Of a stretch of 52,419 nt of DNA, positions 24,393 to 31,963 are shown piece by piece. Location: positions 1 through 52,419 of the IMG/VR virus record IMGVR_UViG_3300017963_000068. The stretch is one strand, 5' to 3'. Under the pieces are notes generated by a model. It saw nothing but the letters and a program-made list of their open reading frames with translations, was not told where the DNA came from and did not search any database. A program made the position numbers and the translations under genes. Each line of letters opens with the position of its first letter. Position 1 is the first letter of the stretch. This DNA is from a virus.

Positions 24393-24713
24393 CTATTCGG
24401 TTTCTGTTTCGGCCTCGAGGAGGGCCACCTGTTCCCGCGCGGAGTCCAGATCGCCCTCCAGTTCGTCCCGTTCGGCCTCCAGCGCCTCGATCCTACGCTG
24501 GGCCTCCGTCATCCGGATCTTGACTTGGATCGCCACCAGCTCCGGCGAGGGCGTGAAGCAAGGCGGCGGCGCCGTCCCCTCCAGGGCCTCGAGGATCTGG
24601 CGGAACGCGCCCTCCTGGCGCGCGAGCTTCTCCTCCAGCTCGCGGACGGCCTCGAGGAGATCCGTTCTCTCCTGGCGGCGCTCCTCCTCATACATTGCCT
24701 GTAACTGATCCAC
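24393..24713 (-). CDS. Coiled-coil protein
   Basis: A 106-residue protein from GTG 24713 (MDQLQAMYEEERRQERTDLL), almost entirely charged heptad repeats broken by a PPPCFTPSPE segment near the middle, so two helices that could fold into a hairpin. The start-associated sequence precedes it at 7 nt. Confidence 0.6.
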   Translation of the reverse strand: MDQLQAMYEEERRQERTDLLEAVRELEEKLARQEGAFRQILEALEGTAPPPCFTPSPELVAIQVKIRMTEAQRRIEALEAERDELEGDLDSAREQVALLEAETETE

Positions 24714-24720
24714 GCTGTCC

Positions 24721-24729
24721 TCCTGTGTC
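24721..24729 (-). repeat. Start-associated sequence GACACAGGA, copy before 24713
   Basis: Exact copy, 7 nt upstream of the GTG and at the stop of the membrane-protein gene. Confidence 0.8.
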
Positions 24730-25222
24730 ACGATCCCCACGCCCCCGGGCGCTTGCCCTCGGCGAATTCGTGATCGATTCGGTATGCCTGGCGCTCCCAG
24801 CAAATGGCCGCGTAGGCTCGCCACCACAAGGGCTCCGGGTTGCCGTGTCGATCCCTCATGGGAAGGTAGTCCGGGTAATCCTCTGGCTTGGGGCGAACGA
24901 TCATCACGTTGACGGCCCAATGTAGGAGCCACGCGGGCGCGAACGCGAACGGGCTCCACAGCATTGACTGGATCACGTGGACGCGCTCATGGACGCGGAG
25001 GCGCGGCCGATCGCGCTCCTCCGGATCCGTGTAGAACATGATCAGCCCGATCGTTTGCGCCCCCGGCGATCCGATGATCCACAGGGTCCGGATCTCCAGG
25101 AGCCCGTCCGACCACCTAACGCCGATCGGCACGTAGATCAAGGCGAGGACGGCGCCGGCGAGCGTGAGCGGAAGGATCCACAGCGCGCCCAGGAGGTAGA
25201 GGATCAGCGGTGGCCGCTTCAT
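24728..25222 (-). CDS. Membrane protein with HExxH metallopeptidase-like motif
   Basis: A 164-residue protein with N-terminal hydrophobic segments (about residues 5-35 and 88-108). Residues 76-84 read R-V-H78-E-R-V-H82-V-I, an HExxH helix, and W-E143-R-Q-A146 downstream fits the ExxA third-ligand pattern of gluzincins. The motif lies between membrane segments. It could be a small membrane protease or an inactive relative. No signal for a known phage family; the start ATG 25222 overlaps the preceding stop. Confidence 0.55.
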   Translation of the reverse strand: MKRPPLILYLLGALWILPLTLAGAVLALIYVPIGVRWSDGLLEIRTLWIIGSPGAQTIGLIMFYTDPEERDRPRLRVHERVHVIQSMLWSPFAFAPAWLLHWAVNVMIVRPKPEDYPDYLPMRDRHGNPEPLWWRAYAAICWERQAYRIDHEFAEGKRPGAWGS

Positions 25223-25491
25223 GCTTTCGCCCCCTGTTCCAGCTCGCGCGCCAGGCGCTTGCGCGCGCTCACGCGATCGGCCGGTGATAGCTTCTCAAAC
25301 CACGCCACCAGCTTGCGGTGGCCGTCCGATTCGATCGCGATCTTGGCCTGGGAATCGAGCCAGTCCTTTTTCGGCCGCGGGGCGATCAGGAGGTTGGACT
25401 CCTCGGCGATTCGCTCGGCGCGCTCCACCAGGGCGCGCTCGAACATATATCGAGCGTAACGCCGGAGGAGCTTTGCATCCTTGGAATTCAT
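25219..25491 (-). CDS. Helical basic protein, unknown
   Basis: A 90-residue protein from ATG 25491 (MNSKDAKLLRRYARYMFERA) with ATGA overlap to the gene before it. Mostly charged amphipathic helices. No family recognised. Confidence 0.55.
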   Translation of the reverse strand: MNSKDAKLLRRYARYMFERALVERAERIAEESNLLIAPRPKKDWLDSQAKIAIESDGHRKLVAWFEKLSPADRVSARKRLARELEQGAKA

Positions 25492-25769
25492 GATCGGCCC
25501 CCCGGGTTCGCGTTGAACGCGGCCACGAACCAGTCCGGATCGGTCGTGGCGATCGTGAGCCACATTGTCCCCTGTGGGGGCCGTCCGGGTGTCTGGATCG
25601 CGTTCGCCTCGAACATGTTTCCCAGCTTGAACCAGTCGGGGATCTTGGACGTGTCCCCGATCGTCATCTTGCCAAGCGCGAGGATCGCCTCCGTGTCCAG
25701 GCAAACAACGCACAGCAATTTCCCGTTCCACACGCCATGGGCGCCGTTCAGGAACTTCTCCGCTTTCAT
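25488..25769 (-). CDS. Small protein, unknown
   Basis: A 93-residue protein from ATG 25769 (MKAEKFLNGAHGVWNGKLL), SD GAGGAG. It has a beta-rich core with VVCLDTEAILALG and a PPQGTMWLTIATTDPDWF segment. A longer in-frame N-terminus exists but lacks a site and overlaps the neighbour. Confidence 0.55.
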   Translation of the reverse strand: MKAEKFLNGAHGVWNGKLLCVVCLDTEAILALGKMTIGDTSKIPDWFKLGNMFEANAIQTPGRPPQGTMWLTIATTDPDWFVAAFNANPGGRS

Positions 25770-26155
25770 TTCGTTCTCCTCATTGCCTGGCCGAGGCGGT
25801 GGCCGCACGGTTTCGCGTAAACACAGCGCCCCACCTTCACGCGCGCCTCAATCGCCCGATCGCAGATCGGGCAAATGTTCGCGCGGAGCTTCGCCACGAA
25901 CTCCTCCGCGGCCTTGAGATTCGCACGATCGCGCTCCTCGGCCTCCTCGGGTGTCAATGGATCGTATTTCTCGCACGTATCCACGCGCTCGCAATACCCG
26001 ATGATCGCGAGGCACGGAAGCGCGCGAGGCGTTCCGGGCTCCGGTTCCGCCCACACGTCCGCGTAACGGACGCCGGCGGCGCATGTCGACTTCCGAATGC
26101 CGCGGAAGTGTCGACACTCCCCGCGGATCTTTTGCCCTCGCGTGGAATCGCTCAT
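25766..26155 (-). CDS. Cysteine-rich, zinc-binding-type protein
   Basis: A 129-residue protein with eight or more Cys (CRHF, CAAG, CLAI, CERVDTCEKY, CPICD, C near the C-terminus). The CPIC pair and terminal KPCGH suggest at least one zinc ribbon. The middle is an acidic helix (TPEEAEERDRANLKAAEEF). ATG 26155 overlaps the previous stop (ATGA). Confidence 0.6.
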   Translation of the reverse strand: MSDSTRGQKIRGECRHFRGIRKSTCAAGVRYADVWAEPEPGTPRALPCLAIIGYCERVDTCEKYDPLTPEEAEERDRANLKAAEEFVAKLRANICPICDRAIEARVKVGRCVYAKPCGHRLGQAMRRTK

Positions 26156-26529
26156 CGCTTGCGCTTCTCCCCTCGGTTGCTATGCGGAACGCCCGGTGGC
26201 CGGATCAGCTTTTCGCACGCGGCCAGGTGGCGCTCGAGGTTCGCATTGATCCGATCGAGCTTTTCGCACGCGGCCTCGAGGAGCTGGAGGACTCGCTCGG
26301 CGTCCCGGTGGTGCCACGCCTGGGGAATGAACAAGCGAACGCCGGCGGCCTGGGCGGCCTCCTCCGCGCGCCGAACACACCCACAGTGATACATGGGGCC
26401 TAGTGTCCGGCCGAATCCGTCCCCGGTTACGCCGGGGATCGATTGCCAGGCGGCCCACTCCTTGGCCGGCATGGGCTCGCCGCAATCCTCACAACGCGGC
26501 GGCGGCCTGGTGGTGCTTTCCTCGCTCAT
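26152..26529 (-). CDS. Zinc-ribbon protein with C-terminal coiled coil
   Basis: A 125-residue protein from ATG 26529. CEDCGEPM at residues 13-20 and CGCVRR near 50 resemble a DksA/TraR-like or generic zinc ribbon, followed by a long helix with heptads (ERVLQLLEAACEKLDRINA). Overlaps the deoxyribosyltransferase-like gene by 4 bp. Confidence 0.55.
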   Translation of the reverse strand: MSEESTTRPPPRCEDCGEPMPAKEWAAWQSIPGVTGDGFGRTLGPMYHCGCVRRAEEAAQAAGVRLFIPQAWHHRDAERVLQLLEAACEKLDRINANLERHLAACEKLIRPPGVPHSNRGEKRKR

Positions 26530-26927
26530 GGTTTGAACTCCGGATCGTCCGGTTCCTGTCCCGGCGGGACGGTTGCGAGGGGAACCAGCGGAGGCTCCGC
26601 TCCCAGCGCCGTGAGGTCCAGGACGCGGACTCCGTGGGCCTTGGCGTGTTCCGCCTCGAGCGCCATTCCGCCGGACACGCGGCCACCCACAAGCCACACG
26701 GCGTCGACGCGCTCGAGGATCGCAAGGTCGTGGGCGAGGCCCATTTGACGATCGGCCGGGTTGCTATCGTCCAGGATTTCGCAGTCCAGGATCCAGTTTG
26801 CCACCACGGCCGTGCCGGGTTTCGTCCGGTAGATCCACAGGAGCCAGCGCCGCGCGCGGGCGAGGTTCGCCTCCACGTCACCGGATACCGGGTGGGCCAT
26901 GTAGATCACGCGCTCCGAGGCTTTCAC
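26526..26927 (-). CDS. Nucleoside 2-deoxyribosyltransferase-like (DUF4406-type) protein
   Basis: A 133-residue Rossmann-like protein. It opens VIYMAHPVSGDVEANLARA, the substrate-loop pattern of the family, and has AILERVDAVWLVGGRVSGGMALEAEHA, where the Glu near EAEHA is the usual nucleophile region. Relatives cleave or transfer the base of deoxynucleosides or nucleotides, so it may shape the nucleotide pool during infection. The sequence family is diverse and activity is not certain. GTG start 26927. Confidence 0.6.
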   Translation of the reverse strand: MKASERVIYMAHPVSGDVEANLARARRWLLWIYRTKPGTAVVANWILDCEILDDSNPADRQMGLAHDLAILERVDAVWLVGGRVSGGMALEAEHAKAHGVRVLDLTALGAEPPLVPLATVPPGQEPDDPEFKP

Positions 26928-27184
26928 CGTGGCCTCCTATGCTGGGCCGCGTTCGGGCACGTGGAAAAGTGCGAAGTGTACAGGCGGCGCCCCTTGCGCT
27001 CGCCCTTGGGAACCACGCGCCCATAGTAGGCATCGGAAACCTTGCCGCGCTTGCGCTCGATCGAGCCCTCGAACGTGGGCACGGGATCGAGCGGGTGGGG
27101 CTTGCCTTGCGGGTTCCGTTCGCTCACGAGCTTGCACCACACGATCATGGCGCCACAGCTCCGGCATTTTGCCTCCTCGGCCAT
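26924..27184 (-). CDS. Zinc-ribbon-like protein
   Basis: An 86-residue protein, ATG 27184 after GAGGAG and overlapping the prior TGA. CRSCGA and a distant CPNAAQH could bind zinc; the body (PHPLDPVPTFEGS) resembles small phage proteins that present a conserved HPLD motif. Basic C-terminus. Confidence 0.55.
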   Translation of the reverse strand: MAEEAKCRSCGAMIVWCKLVSERNPQGKPHPLDPVPTFEGSIERKRGKVSDAYYGRVVPKGERKGRRLYTSHFSTCPNAAQHRRPR

Positions 27185-27465
27185 CACTTGCTCCTCACGC
27201 CGAGGAAACGGCAACGCTGGGTTGCCTTCACCTGGCGTAGAAACGGAGCGCGGAGATCGATCCGGCCTCGCTCCGGGTTCCACACGTGGGCCATGGCGTC
27301 CCCGCTTTTCAGCGGCCACGCGATCTCCAGCCACGCGAACCGTTCGCCGTCCTGGGATTCGGCGCACACGAGATCGCCGCCCAGGCAATTGGCGATCGTT
27401 CCCAGCTCGCCGGCGATCGCCTCCTTGCCCTCCGGCGCCGTGCGCTTGTGTGTCCAGTTAGCCAC
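27184..27465 (-). CDS. Small protein, unknown
   Basis: A 93-residue protein (MANWTHKRTAPEGKEAIAGE) with overlaps at both ends, beta-rich with a WLEIAWPLKSGDAMAHVW core. It is translated with RusA, so it could be linked to recombination. No family call. Confidence 0.5.
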   Translation of the reverse strand: MANWTHKRTAPEGKEAIAGELGTIANCLGGDLVCAESQDGERFAWLEIAWPLKSGDAMAHVWNPERGRIDLRAPFLRQVKATQRCRFLGVRSK

Positions 27466-27979
27466 CGGAGCCTCCGTCCCAGGACAGGATCACCACCTCC
27501 ACGCCCACGGCGATCGCGCTGGGCGTGTAGCCCTTGAGGATTCTCCGATACTCGGCCACGCGCGAATCATCGCGCCACACCTTCGCGTCCGTGATCGCAT
27601 CCTCGAGCGCGCGGACGAGCTTCGAGAGATCGGGCGGATCCTGTTTCGTCACCGGCGCCCCCTTGCGGAGCCCGCCGCGCTTTTTCAGGTGGGACGGCGG
27701 GCGCGGGAACCAGAAGCGCGCGCCGAGGATCACGGGCGCGTCGATCGGTGGCCGCCCGGCCCACACGTCCGCCGCAACCTCCGTCACCGCCTTGCGCCAC
27801 TTGCGGAGCTTCGCGTCCGCGTGTTCCACTAGGACGGTGCGCGAGCGCTTGCACACGGGACACGGCTTGCCCACGGGGAGCGCGCGCTTTGATCCCTGGG
27901 GACGCGGTGGCATGTTCACGGCGAAAGCCAATAGGACGCCACCAGGAGGACAGCGATCAGGATCCCGCGCCACACCCAC
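27458..27979 (-). CDS. RusA-like Holliday junction resolvase
   Basis: A 173-residue protein with RusA landmarks: an early FAVNMPPRPQGSKR strand-turn (residues 19-32), PPDLSKLVRALEDAIT (115-130), and VWRDDSRV (134-141). RusA uses three Asp residues. D117 and D136/D137 match, but the second Asp of the usual DLD/N motif is Ser119 here. I used GTG 27979 because AGGAGG lies 8 nt upstream; ATG 27913 would cut into the first strand. It resolves branched DNA before packaging. Confidence 0.7.
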   Translation of the reverse strand: MGVARDPDRCPPGGVLLAFAVNMPPRPQGSKRALPVGKPCPVCKRSRTVLVEHADAKLRKWRKAVTEVAADVWAGRPPIDAPVILGARFWFPRPPSHLKKRGGLRKGAPVTKQDPPDLSKLVRALEDAITDAKVWRDDSRVAEYRRILKGYTPSAIAVGVEVVILSWDGGSGG

Positions 27980-27982
27980 CGC

Positions 27983-28846
27983 CTAGTCCTCCTCCGGCGC
28001 TCGAGCTTCCCCAGCTCCTCGAGGTTCCCATCCGCGAGCTGGTGGCGCTGTGCCGATGTCAAGGGTGAGCTGATCGGCGCGCGGCGCCGGCGCCCTCGAG
28101 GGAAACAGCTCGGGCTGATAACGCGCCTCCTCGAATCGCTTTCGTGCGATCTCCGCATAGGTCGGATCCACCTCGAATCCCATGGAATGGCGGCCCAGGC
28201 GCTTCGCGGCCACGCTCGTGGTGCCGGAGCCCGCGAACGGATCGAGAATCGATTCCTCGGGATCGGTGAAGTCCCGGACTAAATTCTCGAGGAGGGCGAG
28301 CGGTTTCTGGGTTGTATGCAAGCGGGCGCCGTTGTGGCCGCGGTCCAGAACGATCGGGTGAGTCCAAACGGCGTGCCGCCCTCCACCGTTCCAGTGCAAC
28401 CGGCCCCCGTTTGGCCGCGGAGCGTGAGCGATCACGATCACCTCATGGCCTACGGCGGGACGATCGCCGGAAAATTGCGGCGTGGCGCCCAGCTTGATCC
28501 ACACGCCGAACCGGACGAACTCGGCGCCGGCGGCCTCGAGCGCTTCGCGCCATGCCTGGCCGCCCTCGTGATCGCAGAACACCAGGATCCAGCGCCGGCA
28601 CACGCGCGCCAGCTCGAGCGCCACGCGCGATCGAAGCTCGTCCGTGAGGGGAGCGAAACCTAGATCGCGGACTCGGTGAAACTGGGCTCCGGTGGCGTTC
28701 GGCCTCGAGGGCTCGCGATACCCGGTGCAACCTCGGCGCCCGGCCTCATGGACGTGGGGCGAATACGGCGGATCGGTGATCGCGTGATCAATGCAGCGAT
28801 CGCGGAGCTGGTGGAGGAGCGCCAGGCATTCTCCGCATAGGATCAT
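27983..28846 (-). CDS. DNA N4/N6 (amino) methyltransferase, beta class
   Basis: A 287-residue enzyme with the catalytic DPPY at 25-28 and the AdoMet motif DPFAGSG at 202-208. That order (DPPY first) defines the beta class. TQKPLALLENLVRDFTDP (179-196) is the family's motif X region. No endonuclease is adjacent, so it is an orphan enzyme that may protect phage DNA from host restriction or regulate it. The stop lies just before the RusA start. Confidence 0.85.
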   Translation of the reverse strand: MILCGECLALLHQLRDRCIDHAITDPPYSPHVHEAGRRGCTGYREPSRPNATGAQFHRVRDLGFAPLTDELRSRVALELARVCRRWILVFCDHEGGQAWREALEAAGAEFVRFGVWIKLGATPQFSGDRPAVGHEVIVIAHAPRPNGGRLHWNGGGRHAVWTHPIVLDRGHNGARLHTTQKPLALLENLVRDFTDPEESILDPFAGSGTTSVAAKRLGRHSMGFEVDPTYAEIARKRFEEARYQPELFPSRAPAPRADQLTLDIGTAPPARGWEPRGAGEARAPEED

Positions 28847-29487
28847 CGGCGCCTCCTCCGGTCCTCGCCTCGAATGTTTCGCCAGTTGCCGAACTTGACG
28901 ATCCTCGAGGCCACGCGCTCGCCGTAGCGTTCGCGGAACTTCGAGGCGTCCAAATTCGTGGTGATCACCAGGCCGGCGTGGCCGCCCGTGTAGAGGTCCA
29001 CCAGCTCGTCCAGGAGCGCCGCGAAGTTGCCGCGCGCGTCCGTGTATTCAACGCCCAGATCGTCCAGGACAAAGCCCGTCGACCGTTCCCATGCTTGCCT
29101 GGTGTCGTGATCGTAGCGGCCTCGCGCCTCGAACGCGCTGGCGCGCATGAAAAGCGGGCGGCGCCCGCCGTTCGCTTGTAACCACAGGACGGCCGCGATT
29201 GTTTTGCCCACGCCGATCGGCCCGGCGATCACGAGAATGTTCCGATCCTCGCTCCACGAGTCCAGCGCTTTGATCGCCGGCGCCTCGAGGTCGACGTCCG
29301 CCGCCAGGGCCTCCTCGAGGCGGCGGCCAGGAACGCCAGCCCGGATCATGTTCTCATTCCACCGGACGCGCGCCTCCGCGGCCAGCTTGCGCTCGCGCTC
29401 CTCGCGCTCCTCGGCGATCTCGCGATCGCGCTCCTCCCAGGACTTCGCCACGGCATCGAACACGGGCACGAAATCGGCCGCCGTCAT
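28843..29487 (-). CDS. DnaC-like replicative helicase loader
   Basis: A 214-residue AAA+ ATPase. Walker A GPIGVGKT (89-96), Walker B VLDDLG (140-145), sensor TTNLD (176-180) and the Arg-finger segment ERVASRIVKFG (190-200) match DnaC/IstB-type loaders. The first 50 residues form a charged helix that may bind helicase. It follows the initiator with ATGA overlap, like phage P/DnaC genes that recruit host DnaB. SD GAGGAGGG. Confidence 0.85.
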   Translation of the reverse strand: MTAADFVPVFDAVAKSWEERDREIAEEREERERKLAAEARVRWNENMIRAGVPGRRLEEALAADVDLEAPAIKALDSWSEDRNILVIAGPIGVGKTIAAVLWLQANGGRRPLFMRASAFEARGRYDHDTRQAWERSTGFVLDDLGVEYTDARGNFAALLDELVDLYTGGHAGLVITTNLDASKFRERYGERVASRIVKFGNWRNIRGEDRRRRR

Positions 29488-30464
29488 ATCTGGCCCTCCT
29501 CGGGTTCGTTCTCCCACGCCTCGCGTGGTGTGGGCTCCGCTTGGCCCACGCGAACGTCCCGCGGCTTGCCATTGTCGCCTCGGCGGGGCCGCCCGCGCTG
29601 GCCCAGCATGGTGTCCCAATTCTTGCGGAGCGCCTCGGCGCTTTGCACGTTCGCCCGCCAGAATTCGCTCCGCTGGGACCACTCGATCATGTCCTGGATC
29701 TCGCCCCACTCGTGGCCGTCGATCACGCGCATCCGGCGGATCACGTCCGCCCACGCCAGGACGCGCGCGGCGCGCTTCGCCGGCGCGAGCCTCGCGAACG
29801 TCCCCCGTGGCACGTTCTCCGCGGTCCAGTCCGCGAGGAGCTGGGCGAGGGTGTGGGCCTGTTCCGGGATCCTGTCCGGATCCGGGCCTCGCTTCCCTTT
29901 GGCCTTGCCCTTGCCGGATCCCGGACGTGCGTCCGGATCCGTAGGATCCGGACTTCTACTCTCCTCTACTCTACTCTCCTCTACTCTAGGCGTTTCACCG
30001 TTACCTGAAACGTGTAACGGTTTCACCGTTTCATGCTTGGGTAAAGTGTTTTCGCTTGCTTCCGTGGTGGCCTCGGCCTTTTTCTTGGCCCTCCAGCGCC
30101 TCACGCGCTCCGTGGAGGACTCCCCGAGGCGCCCCCACTCCTCGCTCCACCCCACGATCAGGACGCCCTCGGGCGTCACCTCGATCAGCTTGGCGAGGGC
30201 CGCGGCCCGGAGCCCCAACCGGATCAGATCGTGAGGCGGTTCGGCGAGGCCCGGGGCGTTGTCCAGGTGGCACAGCGCGGCCAGGTATTCCGGCGCCGCG
30301 TAGCCCGCCGGGATCTCGCCCTCGAGGCGGTTCTGGCGATTCACCAGGAGGAGGAGCTGGAACACGGTTCCAGCCCAGAAGCGATCCCCCGGCGCTTGCC
30401 GGAGGAGTTTCGGAGTCGACCACAGTAGCGCGTCGACCTTCGCCCAATTGCTCGCCGCGGACAT
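29484..30464 (-). CDS. Replication initiator (phage O / DnaT-like)
   Basis: A 326-residue protein upstream of the loader. The N-terminal 120 residues are a winged-helix-like domain (MSAASNWAKVDALLWSTPKLL, then GVLIVGWSEEWGR). A low-complexity linker includes VEESRVEESR, encoded by a 15-bp tandem repeat. A C-terminal domain with LLADWTAENVPRGTFARL follows. Phage initiators commonly carry the origin inside the linker, and short repeats are found there (29992-30030). Confidence 0.7.
   Translation of the reverse strand: MSAASNWAKVDALLWSTPKLLRQAPGDRFWAGTVFQLLLLVNRQNRLEGEIPAGYAAPEYLAALCHLDNAPGLAEPPHDLIRLGLRAAALAKLIEVTPEGVLIVGWSEEWGRLGESSTERVRRWRAKKKAEATTEASENTLPKHETVKPLHVSGNGETPRVEESRVEESRSPDPTDPDARPGSGKGKAKGKRGPDPDRIPEQAHTLAQLLADWTAENVPRGTFARLAPAKRAARVLAWADVIRRMRVIDGHEWGEIQDMIEWSQRSEFWRANVQSAEALRKNWDTMLGQRGRPRRGDNGKPRDVRVGQAEPTPREAWENEPEEGQI
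29992..30030. repeat. Short direct and inverted repeats in the initiator gene, possible origin
   Basis: GTTTCACCGTT occurs at 29992-30002 and 30020-30030, and ACCGTTAC (29997-30004) is inverted as GTAACGGT (30014-30021). The stretch is poorer in GC than its surroundings and follows a 15-bp tandem repeat. This is like iterons inside phage O genes. Confidence 0.4.
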
Positions 30465-30482
30465 GTCCCCCTCCTTGGCGAG

Positions 30483-30749
30483 CTAGGCGATCCAGGACTT
30501 CGCCGCTACCTCGCCGCCGGACGCCTCCTCGATTGCAAGCGCGAGTTTGAGGCCCGGCGGAAAATACCCGTTCCGGAGATTGTAGATCGTGGACGGGCTG
30601 ATCCCGAGGGTGGCGGCCAGATCGTGGATCGTGTGGCCGTCCACCTCGAGCCAGCGCGCGAGCCAGTCCGCGAACGCCGAGGAGGGTGGAGGATACTTGC
30701 GAGGCCGCCCGCCGTTGCGGGGGCCGTGGTGTCCACCTTTGCCGCCCAT
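30483..30749 (-). CDS. Cro/CI-type helix-turn-helix regulator
   Basis: An 88-residue protein from ATG 30749. Residues 40-61 (TIHDLAATLGISPSTIYNLRNG) are a standard HTH with the second helix SPSTIYNL. The N-terminus is basic (RPRKYPPP). It lies just before the replication genes and probably controls early transcription. A 13-base sequence at its start codon recurs in the 34.2-kb promoter, suggesting the protein's own operator. Confidence 0.7.
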   Translation of the reverse strand: MGGKGGHHGPRNGGRPRKYPPPSSAFADWLARWLEVDGHTIHDLAATLGISPSTIYNLRNGYFPPGLKLALAIEEASGGEVAAKSWIA

Positions 30750-30762
30750 GGTTTGCCGTGTT
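30750..30762 (-). promoter_or_regulatory. Putative operator copy at the HTH gene start
   Basis: Minus-strand AACACGGCAAACC ends at the HTH start codon; it matches 34230-34242 at 12 of 13 positions. A TTGCAA lies upstream, with TAGTAA 15 bp later, a poor promoter match. Confidence 0.4.
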
Positions 30763-30763
30763 A

Positions 30764-31270
30764 CTACAGGTCCGGATCCGGTTGCAAGTTTTCCGGATCG
30801 GAATTCGGCGCCGTCGCTGTGGACAAGTCCACAGGGTCGCGAACCACAACGCAAATCACGTCAAGGCGTTCGCCCTCGGCGCACAGCGCCCGCGTGTAGA
30901 CTCGCGCCGTGAATCCGGCCTGGCGCCAATCCTCGGCCTCGGAGTCCGCGAGCTGGCGCGGCGTGCGGTTCGGCGGTGTTCTCATGTCCGTTCGGAACGT
31001 GAGGAAAGCCCTCAAGTCCCCCTTGCGTTCGGGTGTCATCGATCCATCCAGTGTCAAGAAAGCGGCCAGGGCGTCCTCGAGCGCCACCAGCTCGGCCGCG
31101 GTGAGCTGGTGGCGCTTGTGTTCCAGGCGAACGATTGCCGGCGCCACGCGCGCGGCGATCTCGTTTCGCGCCTCGGCGATCGTGCGCTCCACGGCCGCGG
31201 CATACGTGCGCGGCATGGGGAGGCCCTCCTCGCGGTAGAAGTCCGCGCCATCCGGATCGTCACTCCTCAT
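30764..31270 (-). CDS. Unknown protein
   Basis: A 168-residue protein from ATG 31270 (MRSDDPDGADFYREEG); an internal ATG at 31216 has the better SD (GAGGAGG) and would give MPRTYAAAVERTI. The N-terminal half is helical with LEHKRHQLTAAELVALEDAL. This LTxxELxALExAL pattern also occurs in the next upstream gene, so they may be distant relatives. No function assigned. Confidence 0.5.
   Translation of the reverse strand: MRSDDPDGADFYREEGLPMPRTYAAAVERTIAEARNEIAARVAPAIVRLEHKRHQLTAAELVALEDALAAFLTLDGSMTPERKGDLRAFLTFRTDMRTPPNRTPRQLADSEAEDWRQAGFTARVYTRALCAEGERLDVICVVVRDPVDLSTATAPNSDPENLQPDPDL
30827..30844. promoter_or_regulatory. 18-bp palindrome containing a DnaA-box-like sequence
   Basis: CTGTGGAC-AA-GTCCACAG is a perfect palindrome. 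The minus strand reads TTGTCCACA, a DnaA box form common in GC-rich bacteria. It lies inside the end of the 30764-31270 gene, 80 bp before the HTH gene and 360 bp before the initiator. Confidence 0.45.
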
Positions 31271-31634
31271 CGGGCGGATCAACCTCCGGCGAACAGTCGC
31301 GGTGAACGAACAGATCGAAACCGTGCTCCTCGCAAAACTCCACGCGGAACAGGCGCGCGCCGATCACCTCGCCGCAAGCGTAGCAAAGCGAGTCCGCGGC
31401 GCGGAGGTAGAGGGGATCGCCGGTGCGATCGTCAACGTGGAACGCCTGGGGGTTGCGCGTCACCGTCGCGGTAGCGGCCTCCTCCTGGCGCCCGGAGGTG
31501 AACAGCGCGCCGAGGGCGCCCTCCAGCGCCTCGAGCTGGCCCTCCGTGAGCTTCGCCAGGTTCGGGAACGTGGGCGCGTTGTGGCGCATGAGGCGGCGCC
31601 GTAGCGCCTTGACGCGAGCTTGCTTATCCGACAC
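31260..31634 (-). CDS. Zinc-binding protein with helical N-terminus
   Basis: A 124-residue protein, GTG 31634 after GGAGG. The helical half carries LTEGQLEALEGALGALF. The C-terminal half has CYACG, CEEHG and a final HRDC, giving three Cys and two His suitable for zinc. No family recognised. Confidence 0.55.
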   Translation of the reverse strand: MSDKQARVKALRRRLMRHNAPTFPNLAKLTEGQLEALEGALGALFTSGRQEEAATATVTRNPQAFHVDDRTGDPLYLRAADSLCYACGEVIGARLFRVEFCEEHGFDLFVHRDCSPEVDPPDEE

Positions 31635-31636
31635 AG

Positions 31637-31963
31637 CTAATCCTCCTCGATCGGCTCGAACGGTGCCCCCATTGTCCACGCTCGGAGTGACACGTCCCAG
31701 ATGAGCCAATGGGAGGCGAGGTTCGGGCGGGTTTCCGCAACGCTACCGTCGACGGCGCGCGCCGTCACGATCCGCTTGCGGCCCTTGCGGGATCCGTTTC
31801 GCGTCACCTCGAACACGCGCGCGATCGGCTGATCGCCCCTCGGGGTGGCGCCGGTCAATACGGCGTCGATTTGAATGTGGCGCGCTGGGAGCCCGCCTCC
31901 GCGGCGCACGCGGAACACCTGGCCGCGCTTGACGGCGATCCGGATCGCTTCGCGGCGAGCCAT
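31637..31963 (-). CDS. Small beta-rich basic protein, unknown
   Basis: A 108-residue protein from ATG 31963 (TAATG overlap), basic in the first 75 residues (GSRKGRKRIVTARAV) with alternating beta pattern, then an acidic end. It is transcribed directly after the TGT-like gene and could be a nucleic-acid-binding partner. Confidence 0.5.
   Translation of the reverse strand: MARREAIRIAVKRGQVFRVRRGGGLPARHIQIDAVLTGATPRGDQPIARVFEVTRNGSRKGRKRIVTARAVDGSVAETRPNLASHWLIWDVSLRAWTMGAPFEPIEED

Noticed and set aside
27916-27975. 19-codon hydrophobic peptide overlapping the start of RusA
   Set aside because: Possible leader peptide, but the SD spacing better fits the RusA GTG at 27979 and the frame is very short.
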